DNA of 64,000 bases from Diphasiastrum complanatum (Eukaryota; Streptophyta; Lycopodiopsida; Lycopodiales; Lycopodiaceae). This document shows, piece after piece, positions 36,035 through 47,753 of this stretch (positions within the stretch are counted from its first letter, which is position 1; every line of letters starts with the position of its first letter). Made by a program: the position numbers and the translations under genes. The stretch is from positions 1 through 64,000 of the forward strand of contig MU832620.1 in assembly GCA_029204225.1 (NCBI GenBank), read 5' to 3'. Under the pieces are notes generated by a model that was not told where the DNA came from, did no database searches, and saw nothing but the letters and a program-made list of their open reading frames with translations.

Positions 36035-36650
36035 CAGTTGATGATGAGGCCCCCTCAATGCTTAGCCTCGAAGTTCCTGCCTCCTCAGGAACAAGAACAG
36101 AAAGATAAAACACTAAGCCCATGCCCTCCTGCAAAAAGCGACATGATCGATTATGTTGGTCACAATGGACCACACGTTTAAAATCACTCACTATTTTCGG
36201 GAATAGGCAGTCGTGGCTTTGCTTTAAAGATGGTTGAGCAAGTACCAGGTCATGGGAATGGATGAATCGCAGATTATCCATTATCAACATAGACTAATTC
36301 AGACTATCATAATACTCTTTATACAACGCTGGAAAATAGGATCTATGTTCTAATCCAAACCTCTCAATATCAAAAGACATATTGAAATACGTCTTATAGT
36401 GACCTATGTAGCTACTAACACCAGAGGAAGGCATGCAACGCAGAATCAAAAGTATTAGAAGATGAGGCGGCCATCTCGAAAGTATGAACAGTAGGGCCGA
36501 GTATCGCTATGACACGAGGTGGCAGGGAGTTAGAAGACAATCAGACAATCCTCTCGTAATGGCGATATTGGTCAGTGACCGGATATTGGAATGACGCGAG
36601 GGAACTGAGATCGTCTAGAATCTGAAATAGATTCTCGCGTGGTAGCGATA
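36035..36650 (-). pseudogene. 5' part of the unidentified ORF split by copia
   Basis: Coding-like minus-strand frames. 36,650-36,420 encodes SLPRENLFQILDDLSSLASF and, past an in-frame TGA, PPRVIAILGPTVHTFEMAAS. After a frame change come DIERFGLEHRSYFPALYKEY and, after a TAG, LRFIHSHDLVLAQPSLKQSH. An acceptor-like ctttttgcag ends at 36,129. The following stretch (GLVFYLSVLVPEEAG) runs into the target-site duplication and continues in frame at 23,440. Acceptor-like tctttgcag also precedes 36,650. I do not recognise the protein. Stops and shifts suggest decay in addition to the insertion, or exon borders that I have misplaced. Confidence 0.35.
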
Positions 36651-36851
36651 CTGCAAAGAACTAGTAGTGTTGACACACCAAGAGCTATAGGGAGTGAAAA
36701 TCGAAAACTTTGCGAAAGGTTTTAACTGATCAAACAACATCTATATAGCTAAAACCAGTAAAATCCAAGCCGTACATGCGTCGATCCAACAACGGATCAG
36801 ATCTATGACGTGCAATATAACCACATGTGCCAAACCACATGTGCTACAATA

Positions 36852-36962
36852 CACGTGAACTTTCCATTCAGCCACGTGCCCACACGTGCGAGCTAATACG
36901 TGCTAGAATACACATCACTAAACCATTCGACCACGTGGCCACACGTGCAATCCCCACACGTG
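36852..36962. promoter_or_regulatory. cluster of six G-boxes (CACGTG)
   Basis: CACGTG occurs at 36,852, 36,873, 36,883, 36,932, 36,942 and 36,957, i.e. six perfect palindromic cores in 111 bp. It lies 78-188 bp upstream of the histone-like ATG at 37,040 and between two divergent coding regions. Plant bZIP and bHLH factors bind this core. No clear TATA box was found between the cluster and the ATG. Confidence 0.65.
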
Positions 36963-37039
36963 TTGTTCCAGACATGAGAGAATCTAACTTTCTCTACTAC
37001 TGTATTTTTGTCCTCGCGTGGTATAGATATTCGGCCTCA

Positions 37040-38813
37040 ATGGCTCGGACGGAGCAAACCGCTAGGCTTACCAGCTTTGTTAAATCGTCCCATCCCCAGA
37101 CTTCTGAACCCGTACATCCGCAAAGACGTGGAAGACCTCGTCGTCCATGGTTGAGGGATATCAAGGCATTGCAGAGGAGCACCAAGCTGTTGATCCCGAA
37201 AGCAGCCTTCTACCAGGCTGTGAGGGAGGTCACCCAAGATATGACACTATCTGCCCTACGTAGTGAGGTGGAATATCACTGCATTGGAGGTGATCCATAC
37301 TGCATACAAGGACTTCCAGACAAAATTGTTTGAGGATTCGATGTTGTGTTCCATTCATGGCAAGAGGGTGACACTGATGCCCAAGGACATGCTTCTTGTC
37401 ATGATGCTTCGAAACACTTATGACAACAATTTTAAGTCTGGCTTCATACAAAGGCAAGTTCCTCTTGAAAGGGGGCTTGTCCCACCCCAAAAAAAGAGAA
37501 AGCAAGCACAGCCCAAGCGTTCGCAAGCTAAGCCCAGGTCTCCTAGCTCTTCACCCTCACCTCCTCCCATTAGAAAAGATCTGGCTAGCACATTTGCAAT
37601 TCCATGGGTTGAGAGTTTTCCCTTAATCCCTGATCTTCAAATGCACAATTCTCCTTCTATACATGCGGATGACCTAAACACAGTGGTGGACCTAATTGTT
37701 CTGATGCTGATGCAACTGATAAAGAGTTGCACATCAGACTTTCCAATGAACCTAAAGACACATTTTTTGATTCTGAGAGGTACATTGATTTTGACATGCA
37801 TATAGGCAAGAAAATAGATGGTCTCGGAGGAGAGTTTCTATTTTGTATAGATGATATTAATTTTGCAATGCATATCAAAGACCCGCATTGTAGAGAGCTA
37901 AAAGAGAAGACCTCATTTATCTCAGACAGAGTAGTCGAATCCGCTTGTGCATACTATGTACATAAATACACATATACAGTCACGAATGAGTTTTTTGTTG
38001 TATCTCCATTTTTTGGGCATCTATTGAATAAAGAGAGAAAAGCCAGAAGGCTCTTCAGGCACACTAGCAAAGAGGCATCAATGTTCATCATCCCATTATA
38101 TTCAAAGTAAGATAATTTCTTCTTGTAGTATTTGTTTTCTAAAAGATTTGTTTTTTGGAAACTCTTATAGTTTCTCGTAATTCATTGCTTGTCATTTTCT
38201 GGCAGCCAACATTGGAGTGTGCACATCATATCCATGAAAGTGGATTCTACTGGAAGCTGCACACCTGTGTGCATGACAATGAATTCTTTGCATGCCACCC
38301 ATTCCATGGTTAAAGGTAAAAATAATCTTTTTACATTTTTTATTTGCATGATGGCATGGAGTTTAGAATTATATTGAATTATAATTTAACAATTGTTCAT
38401 TGTGATTTCTCAGTCTTCGCAACAAGATGATGCTTTCAACTGCGGATGGTTTTCAATCTGGAATGTTAAATCTTTCTTGGATTGGTATATGGTGCAACCT
38501 CCAAATACTAGTATCCGTGAGGTATTTTTCTCAAGTTCCAGTATCCTAATGATATTATGTTAAGTTTTTGTATTTATATTGTTTTAAACATTGGCTAATA
38601 CATACATACATTCGATGTTTTATCTTGCAGTTCCGATGTCCTGAGGTATCAACAAATGCGATTCATCAGTATCGGCATGAAATGTTGGAAATTTTACTAT
38701 CGTGTGCAAGGCCCTGCAAGCATGAAGGTGCCTCGGATGAAGCTGCCAGGGTGTCTGTGGATGAAGTTGCAGTGCTCGAGGATATGCCTCAGGCACCTTT
38801 GATTGAAATGTAA
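37040..38813 (+). pseudogene. CENH3-like histone fold joined to Ulp1-type (C48) protease, four exons
   Basis: The ATG at 37,040 starts MARTEQTAR, an H3-type N terminus. A basic tail (QRRGRPRRP) and histone helices follow: WLRDIKALQRSTKLLIPKAA (LLIP-A-A-F as in centromeric H3, not the LLIRKLPF of canonical H3), then VREVTQDM. After a frame change near 37,255 come RWNITALEVIHTAYKDF, LFEDSMLC and IHGKRVTLMPKD. A KKRK-containing Ser/Pro linker follows (37,485-37,600). After a one-base slip near 37,700 a C48 domain begins: NEFFVVSPFFGHLLNKERKA, FIIPLYSNQHWSVHII, MNSLHATHS, SSQQDDAFNCGWFSIW. Exons: 37,040-38,106, 38,206-38,315, 38,414-38,521 and 38,631-38,813, all GT-AG. Exon 2 lacks about 70 bp present in the 62-64 kb copy. 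His, oxyanion Gln and Cys are conserved; the catalytic Asp is Asn. Frame lesions make this copy a pseudogene as assembled. Fusion is inferred from order and copy comparison. Confidence 0.75.
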
Positions 38814-39246
38814 ATATTGTCACATAAGTTGCGATAGACACATAGAAATATATCATCACATGATGATGCATAGAACAGCTGATAGGCAATTAGAAAGTGG
38901 GCTATTACTGAATGCCACCTCAATTGTTGTAACAATAAAATTATTTTGCCTCACTTGGATTTCTATTTGATCTTAATGATTCACTGTAAAATCCTGATCT
39001 AATGCTTTCCATCCATTGCCAACTTTGGACCATCTTCTATAATACTTGTTTTTCTATAAGATATCTAAATTTCATTGACGATCTATTAACTATGCACTCG
39101 ATATTGCCATTACTCTTTTTATCCCAATGATCATCAAGGAGGCTTGATAACATATTGTCTATTAAATCACTACAAATAAACATTGTCACTGTTCTACGAA
39201 TATTACATGCAACAAAGAAATCTACAAATATTGCAAAAGGCAGAAA
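38814..39246. other. intergenic spacer between convergent genes
   Basis: AT-rich spacer between the stop of the histone/Ulp1 ORF and the stop of the opposing ORF. It is duplicated at 61,800-62,236. No ORF is conserved between the two copies. Confidence 0.5.
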
Positions 39247-39991
39247 CTAGTGCAATCTATTGTTTTTAGAACCTGTGCTACATTTCATATAGTTTTGAAT
39301 GTCCATAAAAAACCTTGATCGGAAGCTCTCTGCTATGGTGGAATCTGGAGGAATCCATTCTTTGCTTGAGAAAGAGGGTAATGATATCGCCTCTAATTTT
39401 CCACCTGAACTAGATGATGTGTAAAATGAGTCATAGAAAAAAAATACAAGAATCCAAAAGTGATCTCGTCGAGCGGTTCTTGTATTGCAGAAGACCAATA
39501 TCAGAATGAATAACGTCCATGATGCCGACAAGGGATTGTATAGGTTGCCATTCGATTATGCTTGATGGATACAAATCTGCACAAACCCATAAAACTATAT
39601 GTCATTTAAATACTCAGATACACGTCTAAATGATTAATGCAAAGCTCAAAGCAAAAAATTCTCCAAAACTTACAATTGCATTTGAATTTGTCATTTGAAC
39701 TTACACCTTTCACTCTAATTTCCTTATGCATGTAGACGTGTTGAATCAAGACCTCTGAAATGGATCGACCACCAGGTATAAATTTGAAGTCTAAAATTCT
39801 TCCTTTCCAAAAATTCCTATAATCCATATTTGATTTTCTCTTTTTACCAAAAACACCTCTTGATGAGGGATGCATGAGAACCCAATGAAATTTTCTATAG
39901 ATACGTGATATGCAAGAGCCATCAGAGTCTTTTCATTACAAACAGAAACTGAGATGATATTGCTTCGTGGTCTATGGCTTCCGGAAGCCAT
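39247..39991 (-). pseudogene. unidentified two-exon gene, convergent to the histone/Ulp1 ORF (left copy)
   Basis: ATG at 39,991 (MASGSHRPRSN). Exon 1 encodes RIYRKFHWVLMHPSSRGVFG and FWKGRILDFKFIPGGRSISE, and ends at a donor AAAG|GTGTAA near 39,707. Exon 2 starts at 39,576 after gtttgtgcag and encodes LYPSSIIEW, SLVGIMDVIH and, after an extra T, FFYDSFYTSSSSGGKLEAIS, ending at 39,247. The splice joins in phase. One base is missing near 39,935 relative to the 61-kb copy. I do not recognise the family. The WKGR...VLIQHVYMHKE segment faintly recalls chromatin-reader folds such as BAH, but I would not rely on it. Confidence 0.45.
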
Positions 39992-40009
39992 TACAAAGCT
40001 AAAATAAGA

Positions 40010-40789
40010 TGAACAACAGAGTCTGAAACAAAATGTAGTTGAATAAGTATGAACATAAAAAACCAGATTTGTAATAAATGCTGGCGGTCTTTCGTAAATC
40101 ATATATCTTACTCTAACTACGGTTAGATCAAAATAGAATTACTTTAACCACAAGTGTTAGGTCCCGGGCACTCAGGAAACTCATTGGCAGCAATTACGGT
40201 CCAATCACAAGTCAGGACCCTGCCCAGTGGGAGTTTTGAATTGTATTAAAATATGACTGAAAAGTTCCAAAAAAGAAATCGACTGGCAAACAACGTTACG
40301 GTCTTTCACAGGCATAAATATATAACTAGCCCAAGTGTACATCAAATAGCTGAAAAGTCAAAAACAACATCTTGACAAAAGGCCCTTTTGGTGCTCAAAA
40401 CTCCTCTAATGACTTGATGACTTGATCATGAATGAGTGATATAATGATCCTCCAATAGCTTCATTTCCATCAGCAAAACCAGCCAAGAATGCTAGTACAA
40501 CTCCAACATCAAAATGATGCTCACCAACGTAGCTGCTCCTTTGACCTTACTTGAGTCTTCAATAACTTGCAAAAACATATCCATAACATGTTTGCCAATT
40601 GACTCTCCTTTGATGCTCTTGACTAGTTCCAAATTGCCAACTTCCCTTTTGACTTGTTGACGCCCTTTGAGATCACCCTCTTGATCATCAACTTGACCAT
40701 CATCAAAGTCATTGACTAAGACCTCTTTTCTAGATCCATTGGTTTCTGAAAAATCATGAAAACATCCATCTTTTTGCAAAACATCATCT
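40010..40789. other. no clear gene
   Basis: A minus-strand frame continues from the copia fragment at 40,944 down to 40,492, but below about 40,770 it encodes non-copia sequence (KHVMDMFLQVIEDSSKVKG) that I cannot identify. The rest is non-coding. Confidence 0.3.
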
Positions 40790-41090
40790 ACACAAGAAAA
40801 TTCACAAAAAGATGTGAGAAAAGCAAAATGAGTCAATTCCACTTGCTTACTCTTCTCATCATATGTGAGCCTTGAAGGCATTTGACTTTCTCTTAATGTT
40901 CTCCCCTTGCTTTTCACTTGATGAAGGTCCTTCATCATCACCATCTAAAGTTGGATCCTTTACATCAACATCCAGAATGTTAGATCCATCCACGTGACCA
41001 TAAATAATGCTTGAAGATACTTGTGGAATGTTCCCCTCGTCAACAATGACATCTCTACCAATGATCACCTTATTGGTAGGAGGAATGTAG
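40790..41090 (-). pseudogene. copia integrase C-terminal fragment, inverted copy
   Basis: Encodes IIGRDVIVDEGNIPQVSSSI, then VDGSNILDVDVKDPTLDGDD and SRLTYDEKSKQVELTHFAFL. It is the inverted counterpart of 11,464-11,812 and sits at the edge of a satellite array just as that fragment does. Confidence 0.75.
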
Positions 41091-41099
41091 ACCTCGTCT

Positions 41100-42775
<1,676 letters not shown>

Positions 42776-43389
42776 TAGTGGGTTTCTTTCCTTGCCTAAC
42801 CTCAATCCAAGATCTAATCAATCTAGCATCAAAGAGTTGAAGCTAGTTGTCACGCATAGATTCGTTCCCATGAGAGTGATAGTATAGTTCAGATTTCAGC
42901 ATGAATGGAAGATTCACGTCTAACTCTAACATCCATTAACCCTAAGCATTAAGACTACATCCACTAACACTAGATCCACATCAAAGATCGCTTACTCTTT
43001 CTCTCTCTCCCTTTCTCTCTCATAAAAAGTATAATAACATGAAATTCCAATAAAAATCAGATCCAACAATTAGCAAAATACAAATAAAGCATGAGAGATG
43101 GAAGAAAAGTAATAGAGAGCAAGGTCATTCATCAATCCATTTCACAAGAGAACCAATCTGCTTTATTGAAATGAGAAAATGAACATGTGTAGGAACTCGA
43201 GTTGGTCCCTTTTTATAGTAGAGAGGAGGACTCTGGCCTCTGAATCCTATTGGTCCATTTTTGACTCCCTAATTATTCAAATTTAAAAAAGAGTGAAAAC
43301 CATTCAAATTGGAGGGAAACCCAACTTTATTCACTAACTTGACATTTAGGCCTTGTGACATTAAAAGTCCCGCAAAAAAGGCCTAAGTA
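42776..43389. other. no recognisable gene; possible LTR debris
   Basis: Non-coding. A pyrimidine-rich tract lies at 43,000-43,022, and a minus-strand TATA-like actataaaaaggg near 43,203 resembles the one near 7,314. No LTR ends could be placed. Confidence 0.35.
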
Positions 43390-43960
43390 TGGATTGTAAT
43401 TTTGTCCATAGCCAATCCCAAATCCTTCCATTTATTTCATCGCAGCACTGCCTATGGAATTGGCTGTTGTTCTTCAACTTCTGGAGCTCCCCCTTGGTCC
43501 ATGCCCAAATCCAGCCCTGTATCCATTGGTGCATCCTCTTGGCGCATAGGGGAGAATTGCAACATGACCGGTACTGGGATTTGTGGTTCGGCTTCCAACA
43601 CCTGAGTGGCTGCCTTTTCGTAGACACTGATAGTTGCTTTAGCCTTTGCCAACTCAGTTGAAGCTACTCCTTTGAACCTATCAAAGCGGCCTTGGAATCC
43701 CTAAAGGGCCAGTTTGTAAGTTTTCACTTTGTTGAACAAATACGTGATCTCCGTCAGAGTTACCGGATGATCTGGTATTTGCGTCTAGAGATATTCATCA
43801 CGCTCAAGTCGCATCCAATTCACCTTGAAAACATGTGTGATCCTGCTCTACCATCTGCAGTTGACCTTGTAGCAGTTGCACTTGTTGCTTTGCATCCTAC
43901 ACGGCCTTGTCCACCTGATCTTGTGCGGTTGTTAGGGCATTCTGTAGGCACCTGATCTAG
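43390..43960 (-). pseudogene. unidentified coiled-coil ORF, degenerate
   Basis: The minus strand reads, with several stops, QNALTTAQDQVDKAV, DAKQQVQLLQGQLQMVEQDH, DHPVTLTEITYLFNK, GFQGRFDRFKGVASTELAKA and KAKATISVYEKAATQVLEAE. The Gln-rich helical region suggests a coiled coil, followed by a Pro-rich C-terminal part. By context it may be a retrotransposon gag N terminus, but there is no diagnostic motif. Confidence 0.35.
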
Positions 43961-44528
43961 ATCAGACACACAAAGTGGATTGAGACACTTTGGCTAGTTT
44001 AAATCCTACTTTTGGCACGTGTGAAATGCATCAAAAGAAAACACAATTGACTCTCAAAAGGCTCAAAAGGTGTCCATTACTTCAACTCAGTCTTGATATT
44101 CAGTTCCTGGTGCTCAAAACAATGGATTCAGAACAAAGCAAGATTGAATCAAATCAAAATGCTATCACTCGGATTTTGGACCTATCCCTATGCTCTTTAA
44201 GAGCTTATAACTCTTGCTAGACACATCAAATTGATTTGGTTTCAATTTTTATAAAAAATACAAATCGTAAGCTTTCCATTAAGCTATTACACTGCTATCT
44301 GGATCTATTAGCAAGGAGAACAAAAGGACTGAAAATCTCTGATTTTCACACGTGCGATATTCCAGAATTCCGTACTACCACTTTTCAGGTCTGAAAATTC
44401 AGTTCCAATCTGATTTGTTCCAAATACACTTTAGAGAAAGGTGAGAAAAAGTGCAAAACTGTCTTTTTGCTTGATTTAGCTCTCAGTTTCTTGTACAATC
44501 AGAGATGTTAGCATGCAAAGCTTAATTT
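43961..44528. other. non-coding, possible retroelement leader
   Basis: No gene. It lies directly left of a minus-strand primer-binding site, so it could be the leader of a minus-oriented LTR element whose coding part has been lost or replaced. Confidence 0.35.
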
Positions 44529-44541
44529 GGCTCTGATACCA
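44529..44541 (-). other. primer-binding site, minus strand
   Basis: The plus strand ggctctgatacca is the complement of TGGTATCAGAGCC, the initiator tRNA-Met site. An LTR should begin at 44,542. Confidence 0.75.
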
Positions 44542-45382
44542 TGACAAAATTTCCAGAATTCACACGCGTGGGGAATGTCCACAAGTATGATTGATCTTGA
44601 TTAAGCTTTGTGATTAGCATAGTAACCTGATTCTAGATTGTTTAGCAAGATCTAGTTAAGAAGAAATGGCTTAACCACAATCTAGCACGCTAAGCATCAG
44701 ATTATGATAGCAATGAATCAAAGAATGAACAAAAGTACAAGATTTTAGTGTATTAGCATTAGCTTCAACACGAGTTAGAGAGAGAAAGCTAGAGAGATAA
44801 CAAGCAAAATAGTTTAGATCCAAAATGGCATGAGGTAGCTACAAAACTTTGGTTCTTCATCATCAATTGTGAGGAGAGCTACACATATTTATGGAGTTTG
44901 AGATAGCTCAAGGTAGAACCACATCTATCCATTCCAAAATGACAACTAAAGTGACATCTAGAGTCTATGTGACATTTGTCACTTGCCATGCATAAAATTC
45001 TACCAGCTCTTTACAAGTGTCCTAGTTCTAACTAACAAAGTACAAATCATCATGCATGTGTCCATTATACTTTGTGCATGCCTTGCATGTCACTATGGAT
45101 CACTTACAATTAATGCATGTGAATTGCCACGAGTTTATACAAGCATGACTTTGCCAATTCTATGTCTACAAACTATATGCAAGTTGTATTCTTCAAACTA
45201 GACATTACATAACCATCTAGCTCGAGTTCTATATAGGCCAAACTTGGCATTTTGCATTTATGAGCTACATACTTGCATGGTACAACATTTTTAGCAAGCC
45301 AAGAAATCAATATGATTTGTTTTTCCAATTTTAACACTATCAATCTGAATTCTGCATTGAACTTCATACTGAAACTTTAACA
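44542..45382 (-). mobile_element. probable solo or orphan LTR (end uncertain)
   Basis: Starts TGACAAAATTTCC directly after the primer-binding site. A plausible other end is TTTAACA at about 45,382, giving TG...CA and about 840 bp. I see neither a target duplication nor the partner LTR, so the right border is tentative. Confidence 0.4.
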
Positions 45383-45611
45383 GTAATTCCAAACCTTATC
45401 AAATCTCTTTGATGGACTGTACTCACATTTACATGAGTATGAATTTTAATGATCCTATTGGTGAGGATGCTTGAGCTATGATTTTGTTTTGCATTTACAA
45501 TCTTTATAGACTATTCTTGCAAGTAGCTAGTAGCAGCCCATAATGGGAGAGTTGTTCCGCAATCTATTTTCTTCTCTCTTCCTCCATTTGCATCCTCTAA
45601 CCTCCAACAGA

Positions 45612-45622
45612 GGTGGTATCAG
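45612..45622 (+). other. primer-binding-site-like sequence
   Basis: tggtatcagag follows ctccaacagagg, resembling an LTR end followed by a primer-binding site of a plus-oriented copia element. No sustained gag follows. Confidence 0.4.
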
Positions 45623-45860
45623 AGTGTTCATCCTTCTGCCTCTCGTTACAACATTACCTATGCTTAGTCCCTATCATGAAAATAAGAGAATTTAGATGAC
45701 TCTAGTTGAGTAAATGGAGTAGTTGTCGGTGTGAATAGAATTCTAGCTGACTTGCAGTGGCTATTGCATGGAGATCAAAAGTTGGAATGCATTAGACATC
45801 CACAAGCATGGATAAGTATGGACTATCTACATTGGAGGGAGTTGGATGGGCACTTGGCAT

Positions 45861-45978
45861 TTACTGCTTGTGTGTTTCAATCTCATCAAAGGGTAAAACA
45901 CTTTTCTTACCAGCCTTCTCTTCATTACTTTTATTCTCAAAGCATTCACTTGCATAGTGACCAAGCTTGTTGCAATGG

Positions 45979-46019
<41 letters not shown>
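45861..46019 (-). pseudogene. gag zinc-knuckle fragment beside a (CA)n microsatellite
   Basis: The minus strand reads HCNKLGHYASECFENKSNEE, a typical retroelement CCHC knuckle whose N-terminal side has been replaced by the expanded repeat. Adjacent, 45,982-46,019 is a pure CA microsatellite of about 19 units. Confidence 0.55.
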
Positions 46020-46021
<2 letters not shown>

Positions 46022-46190
46022 TAGAAAAGACAAATATGGGGCAAGAGCACATGACACATATGCTGAATCAAGTTCTTGAGGTTCTTCAAGTCCATCAATT
46101 GCACATTCAATCATCTATTAGATTTTAATACTAATCAACTTGGGTACCAATCACTTTAATATTTATCCTTTTGAAATACTTGTCTTGCAA
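46020..46190. other. no recognisable gene
   Basis: Short AT-rich interval with nothing I can support. Confidence 0.4.
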
Positions 46191-46206
46191 TTCCGGCCTC
46201 ATCCCA

Positions 46207-46497
46207 GAAGTACCTCTAAATCAAGGTACTTCCTATGACGTGAGGTGCCTCACAGAACATAATTTCTGTGCATCCTTTTTTTTCTCCAAATTTTCACCTT
46301 CTGAGATGCGGAAGGTGCATGATAAAAAAAAACTACATGAACTTCCGCGCCAAAGGTGCATGTCGAAAAAATTTACGGCAAACGAAAAGAAGAAGAAAAG
46401 AAAAGTAAAAAAAGATTTCACGCCACAAAAAGTCACCTACTCGGCTTGGGAAGGGCCTTCCACCTCGGGCTATCGCCCGAGGCCGAAGGCCCTTCCC
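46207..46497. repeat. inverted-repeat cluster with a strong GC-rich hairpin
   Basis: Three hairpin-forming sites. GAAGTACCT/AGGTACTTC has 9-bp arms (46,207-46,232). TGAGG/CCTCA lies near 46,240. The long one is at 46,448-46,497: outer arms GGGAAGGGCCTTC and GAAGGCCCTTCCC (13 bp, perfect), a 2x2 internal loop, inner arms CCTCGGGC and GCCCGAGG (8 bp), loop TATC. The surrounding 100 bp is far more GC-rich than its neighbourhood. Confidence 0.75.
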
Positions 46498-46799
46498 CCG
46501 CGGAATGGCCTCGAAGGGTGGTGTCCCCCCCTCCTTTCCCCCTTGCTAATGTGTATAGAAAGCTTATTTTGCATTTTTAATATCTAGCAAGTCTCTTGAT
46601 CATACCTATAGAAAAAAATGTTTCTTTCAATGGCAAGTAGAGCAAAACCAGGCTATTTACATTTTGGTGAACATTGGAGGGTTCTCGAGTTCTTAGGATA
46701 CACGACTTTTAAAAACCATCTAAATTACAATTCTCCATTCTACCTTGGGAGTAGTGTTGTTACAAGAGTCTCATATTATTGCATATTTTTCTAACTAGC

Positions 46800-47085
46800 T
46801 AGTGCCAAGTTGAACCATTAACGTATGACAAGGAATTGTATCCAATGGAACCTTTTAGTATATGGCATAAGCACTGATCCCGAGGTATATGCAAATACAA
46901 CAAGGTTCACCCAATCCTAGACATCTAAAATGGTCAACATACTTGCACCAATTTCCTCATGCTATCAAGTATAAGCTAGGCAAGAGTATTAGGGTGGAAA
47001 ATTTCTTGAGTAGTCCAGTCCTTATGAAAATGTCACCTTTCTTGCTACAATCCAAAGTCTCTTCCCAAGTTTTCATCAAATTATG
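46800..47085 (+). pseudogene. Ty3/gypsy RNase H fragment
   Basis: TYDKELYPMEPFS (about 46,822), then HLKWSTYLHQFPHAIKYKLG and SIRVENFLSS, matching the typical YDKEL...LKW..YL..F...IKYK.G....VAD.LSR end of gypsy RNase H. Asp is replaced in the last motif and a stop lies between the parts. No integrase follows. Confidence 0.6.
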
Positions 47086-47753
47086 ATGAAATCTATATAA
47101 TTATGGTCATCACACCCAATTTTTAGAAATTATAGATGGCTCTTCCTAGACTATCACATTGAAGATGAATTACTCTATAAGTTGAAATAAATGATGAGTT
47201 AATCCAATGAAGGTTTAAGATTTAATGTAGATGTTTGAGGCAATGTCACCTAGTAAATCTGTGACACCATGAGTATCCATAGGTATATGATCCCATTGTA
47301 AATTTAAGAAATAGTGGTGTACAAGAGAGATTCCATGTGTTTGCATAAAGTTGAGCCATAAGTGTTAAGACAAGGAAACCAAATGGACAACAATGGTATA
47401 AAAGAGAGAAGAATTCAACCTTTTTTTTAGCATTGGGCTACTCTAGAGCAAGCCTCTAATGCTAGCCAAGAACAGATATCAGCCTGCTGCAGAATCTACT
47501 CATACCTGGCTCTAAAACAATTCAGTAGTCTTTTTTTTTGTACGAGCAGGCTCTAAAAAATTCAGTAGTCTATCTTTTGTACAAGCAGCAGAGCTGATTT
47601 GATCATGAAAAGATTTGAGCTCGGCCCCAAATTACTACACTGCTATTGCAGCTGAAGAATTTCTCATACAGATGGTGAGTTAATCTTCACCATAGCAGTT
47701 TTATATTTTCATGTGCACCAAATTATCTGGCTTGGAGCCAGCATGAGTTCGCA
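47086..47753. other. expansin 3' flank, otherwise no gene
   Basis: Non-coding. The part next to 47,754 should hold the expansin 3' untranslated region on the minus strand. A near-duplicate of about 30 bp (gctctaaaa...ttcagtagtct) occurs at 47,509-47,537 and 47,550-47,572. Confidence 0.4.

Noticed and set aside
37040-37333. Ordinary replication-type histone H3 gene
   Set aside because: Helix 1 reads LLIPKAAF, loop 1 is longer, and the tail lacks the canonical Lys pattern. It is a divergent CENH3-like fold.
43389-43661. 90-codon plus-strand ORF rich in Trp/Ser/His
   Set aside because: The minus strand gives a more coherent helical, Gln/Glu/Ala-rich reading over a longer interval.
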